From Planctomycetota bacterium (GTDB lineage Bacteria > Planctomycetota > Planctomycetia > Pirellulales > Pirellulaceae), in NCBI GenBank assembly GCA_026692885.1, contig JAPLNJ010001161.1, positions 1 through 7,945 on the forward strand: a DNA stretch of 7,945 nt. The letters run 5' to 3'. Positions within the stretch are counted from its first letter, which is position 1, and each line of letters starts with the position of its first letter. Under the pieces are notes generated by a model, which saw only the letters and a program-made list of their open reading frames with translations, was not told the origin of the DNA and searched no databases. Position numbers and translations under genes: made by a program. Shown here one piece after another: positions 6,109 to 7,945 of the stretch.

Positions 6109-7710
6109 CTGATGGCCAGAGCAGCCTGTGTGGCTGCAGCGCTGGCCCAAGGGGGCGAAGTACAGCGCGCCGGTCGGGCAGGCGGCGACACACTTGGCGG
6201 CCAACTCGCCCAGACCCTCCTCCAGGGTGCCGTTGAACGGGACACCGATTCGCACATCGAAGCCGCGTCCGACGAAACTTAGCCCCCAGGCGCCCTTGGC
6301 TTCGGCCGCGATCTGGATGCACAATTCGCAGTTGATGCACTTGCCCGGCTCGTAAATCACCGAGCCGTTGCGGTTGACTTGCACAAACGCACGGCGGCCA
6401 TCGTGATACTTGCCGGGTTCGGCCCCGTACCTGGCGGCGTAGCGTTCGAGCCGGCAGTGGCCTTGGGCCACGCAACCACAGGCCAAGCATCGCTGCGACT
6501 GTTGGGAAGCGATCGGCAAGGTCAGATAGTCTCGCGGCGGGCCGGCTGCGTCGCGTCGCGGTGCGTCCGCAGCACCGACCAGAAATTCCGGCAGATCCTC
6601 TTCGTGCAGGTGCGTGATCCGCGATGAGAACGGGCGGTGCACCGGCACGATGAGCTTGCCGGCCAGGAATTGGCTGATCGCGTGCGCCGCTTCTTTGCCA
6701 TCCGCCACGCTACGCACGACCAGTCCCTTGCCACGGATGGCGTTGCCCGCGGCGAAGACGCCTGGCAAACTGGTTTCGTAGGTTCCTTTGTGGACATCGA
6801 TACCCCGTGTCGCGGCTGTCAGCCCCCAGCGCTGGATCTCCGCCTTCTCGATCGCTCCGCAGGCCACCAGCACGGCGTCGTACTGCCGGGCCAAATCCGC
6901 CAGAGAGATGTCGGTGCCGACGCGCGTTTGCGGCCGGTGTTCGACACCCAGCTGGAAGATCACCGCGGTCTCGGCGTCCAGCGTCTGGCGAGGCAGTTCC
7001 TTTTCGGAGAATTCGTGGCGCAACCGGCCGCCCGGTTTGGCCTCGGCATCGACGACCGTAACCGCATGTCCGTCGCGACGCAGATGGAACGTCGCGGCCA
7101 AACCCGATGGTCCGGCGCCAATCACCGCCACTCGCTTGCCGGAATCGGGGCTGCACGGTGGCAGGTACGGGTCGCCGGAGGCCAAGTCTTCGTCGGCGAC
7201 AAACCGCTTCAAATCGCAGACCTCGACCGGCCCGTCGGCCCCGCTACGACGGCAACCTTTTTCGCATGGCTTGGGACAGACGCGGCCTAATACGGCCGGC
7301 AGGGCGATATCTTCTTTGACCGTCGCGATCGCGTGACGCACGTCCTCGACGCCGATCTCGCGCAACATCTTCGGCACATCCATGTGTGCCGGGCACGCGA
7401 AGAAGCATGGTGCGAAGCAGTCGCCGACGTGGTCGCTCAGCAGCAATTCCAGCGCCGTGCGTCGCAGATGATGCATCTCGGCCGTTTCGCTTTCGATGGC
7501 CATACCCTCGACGACCTGTGTCGCGCAGGAAGGCACGATCCGGGGCGTGCCACGCAGACGCACAATACAGACCTGACACGACGTCGAGGGCCGATAGCCT
7601 TCCAAGAAACACAGCGTGGGAATGTCGATTCCGAGCTTCCTCGCCGCTTCCAAGACGGTCGAACCCGCCGGCACTTCAACTTCTCGGTCGTCAATGGTCA
7701 GTTTGGGCAT
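6094..7710 (-). CDS. Composite Fe-S/FAD oxidoreductase lacking an NAD(P)H domain
   Basis: This 538-aa protein is a chain of redox modules. Residues 1-75 are a NuoG-like [2Fe-2S] ferredoxin (C34-x10-C45-x2-C48-x13-C62). Residues 94-170 are a GltD-type Fe-S region (C98-x3-C102-x3-C106-P, then GRVC145PKPC149EKGC153). The FAD Rossmann motif GAGPSG is at 198-203, with GGRLR after the second strand. The closing FAD motif is GVFAAGN (317-323), with Asn in place of the usual Asp. C408-x2-C411-x-C413-x5-C419 follows. The end is a ferredoxin with C458, C461, C464 and C507-x3-C511-P. Relatives such as GltD carry an NAD(P)H-binding domain of about 120 residues between ACGA (283-286) and TSLPGVFAAG; here only about 26 residues remain. 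Electron exchange probably goes through the clusters and a partner subunit. No Shine-Dalgarno is visible before the ATG, and the heptamer array begins 10 bp upstream. Confidence 0.82.
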   Translation of the reverse strand: MPKLTIDDREVEVPAGSTVLEAARKLGIDIPTLCFLEGYRPSTSCQVCIVRLRGTPRIVPSCATQVVEGMAIESETAEMHHLRRTALELLLSDHVGDCFAPCFFACPAHMDVPKMLREIGVEDVRHAIATVKEDIALPAVLGRVCPKPCEKGCRRSGADGPVEVCDLKRFVADEDLASGDPYLPPCSPDSGKRVAVIGAGPSGLAATFHLRRDGHAVTVVDAEAKPGGRLRHEFSEKELPRQTLDAETAVIFQLGVEHRPQTRVGTDISLADLARQYDAVLVACGAIEKAEIQRWGLTAATRGIDVHKGTYETSLPGVFAAGNAIRGKGLVVRSVADGKEAAHAISQFLAGKLIVPVHRPFSSRITHLHEEDLPEFLVGAADAPRRDAAGPPRDYLTLPIASQQSQRCLACGCVAQGHCRLERYAARYGAEPGKYHDGRRAFVQVNRNGSVIYEPGKCINCELCIQIAAEAKGAWGLSFVGRGFDVRIGVPFNGTLEEGLGELAAKCVAACPTGALYFAPLGQRCSHTGCSGHQSAHA

Positions 7711-7720
7711 GGGCAGTTTT

Positions 7721-7832
7721 GTCCGTTGTCCGTTGTCCGTTGTCCGTTGTCCGTTGTCCGTTGTCCGTTGTCCGTTGTCAGTTGTCAGTTGTCAGTTGTC
7801 AGTTGTCAGTTGTCAGTTGTCAGTTGTCAGTT
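7721..7832. repeat. Two-block heptamer tandem array (8 x GTCCGTT + 8 x GTCAGTT)
   Basis: Eight perfect GTCCGTT units (7721-7776) are followed without a break by eight perfect GTCAGTT units (7777-7832). The two blocks differ by a single C/A change at the fourth base. A seventeenth unit begins (GTC) and then diverges. The array fills most of the 137-bp gap between two divergent start codons: it ends four bases before the ribosome site of the right-hand gene and starts 10 bp from the left-hand start. All three plus-strand frames stay open through it, giving a fake repetitive peptide. Short tandem heptamers are known from cyanobacterial genomes (STRR repeats), and copy number can change by slippage. 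Confidence 0.97.
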
Positions 7833-7835
7833 GTC

Positions 7836-7840
7836 GGAGG
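7836..7840 (+). promoter_or_regulatory. Shine-Dalgarno of the four-helix-bundle gene
   Basis: GGAGG lies 7 nt before ATG 7848, a near-ideal ribosome site immediately after the last heptamer. It supports the chosen start and implies that the array, if transcribed, forms the 5' leader of this gene. Confidence 0.7.
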
Positions 7841-7847
7841 CTGGGGA

Positions 7848-7945
7848 ATGTCCAAGAGCAACTTTGAGAATCTTCGGGTGTATCAGTTGTCTGAGGAGTT
7901 GGCGGATCAGATCTGGGAACTGGCCATCAAATGGGAGAACTTCGC
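7848..7945 (+). CDS. Four-helix-bundle protein, 23S rRNA IVS type (5' part only)
   Basis: The first 32 codons read MSKSNFENLRVYQLSEELAD followed by QIWELAIKWENF; the gene then leaves the window. The pattern F-E-x-L-x-V-[YW]-Q near the start, followed by an amphipathic helix (SEELADQIWELAIKW), is characteristic of the four-helix-bundle family named after proteins encoded in 23S rRNA intervening sequences. Full members are about 115-130 aa, form pentameric barrels of helices and are related to Avd, the accessory protein of diversity-generating retroelements. Their function in most genomes is unknown and they occur in many copies in planctomycetes and cyanobacteria. No rRNA sequence is seen here, so this is a free-standing copy. 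The identification rests on the N-terminal quarter only. Confidence 0.7.
   Translation, partial: MSKSNFENLRVYQLSEELADQIWELAIKWENF

Noticed and set aside
7721..7832. CRISPR array.
   Set aside because: Units are 7 bp with no spacers, so it is a simple tandem repeat.
7616..7867. A plus-strand frame with a repetitive peptide (SVVRCPL / SVVSCQL).
   Set aside because: The peptide is simply the translation of the heptamer array, where all three frames are open. It begins antisense inside the flavoprotein gene and has no ribosome site.
7848..7945. A diversity-generating retroelement, because the four-helix-bundle family is related to Avd.
   Set aside because: No reverse transcriptase, template repeat or variable repeat is visible in the window; only the family resemblance remains.

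Overview
The window looks like a piece of a GC-rich planctomycete chromosome, probably Pirellulales-like. This is inferred from the gene types and the style of the proteins: a BatA-type von Willebrand protein ending in the juxtamembrane tail EWYVYNRRVYF, an inositol-monophosphatase-family enzyme, an exported glycoside hydrolase family 9 (GH9) enzyme, a composite iron-sulfur/FAD oxidoreductase, and a 23S-IVS-type four-helix-bundle gene behind a heptamer repeat array. No taxonomic marker gene is present.

Layout. Bases 1-33 may be the last codons of an upstream plus-strand gene. Bases 34-346 are mostly non-coding and hold a perfect 32-bp inverted repeat (70-165), which looks like a small non-autonomous palindromic element, and a good sigma70-like promoter (308-337) almost touching the next start codon. 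Bases 347-3361 are a two-gene unit whose stop and start codons abut (TAA then ATG): a membrane VWA/BatA protein followed by an IMPase/FBPase-superfamily phosphatase. Bases 3362-3687 hold an imperfect 26-bp inverted repeat that could terminate this unit, then the leader of the next gene. Bases 3688-6108 encode a secreted GH9 protein with what look like two N-terminal beta-sandwich modules. Its 3' end overlaps by 15 bp, tail to tail, a minus-strand gene (7710-6094). That gene encodes a multi-cluster Fe-S flavoprotein related to the GltD and NuoG families. Bases 7711-7847 are the divergent gap and are almost wholly an array of 8 GTCCGTT followed by 8 GTCAGTT units. At 7848 a plus-strand four-helix-bundle protein gene begins and runs off the window.

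The VWA protein and phosphatase are probably co-translated. The GH9 enzyme acts outside the cytoplasm on a beta-linked glycan that cannot be named from sequence. The flavoprotein appears to have lost the NAD(P)H-binding Rossmann domain that its relatives carry, so it probably works with a partner subunit. No such partner is in the window; the heptamer array and four-helix-bundle gene sit where an upstream operon partner would be.

I see no proven new system. The items most worth a second look are the two-block heptamer array with the four-helix-bundle gene, the flavoprotein without its pyridine-nucleotide domain, and the 32-bp perfect palindrome.
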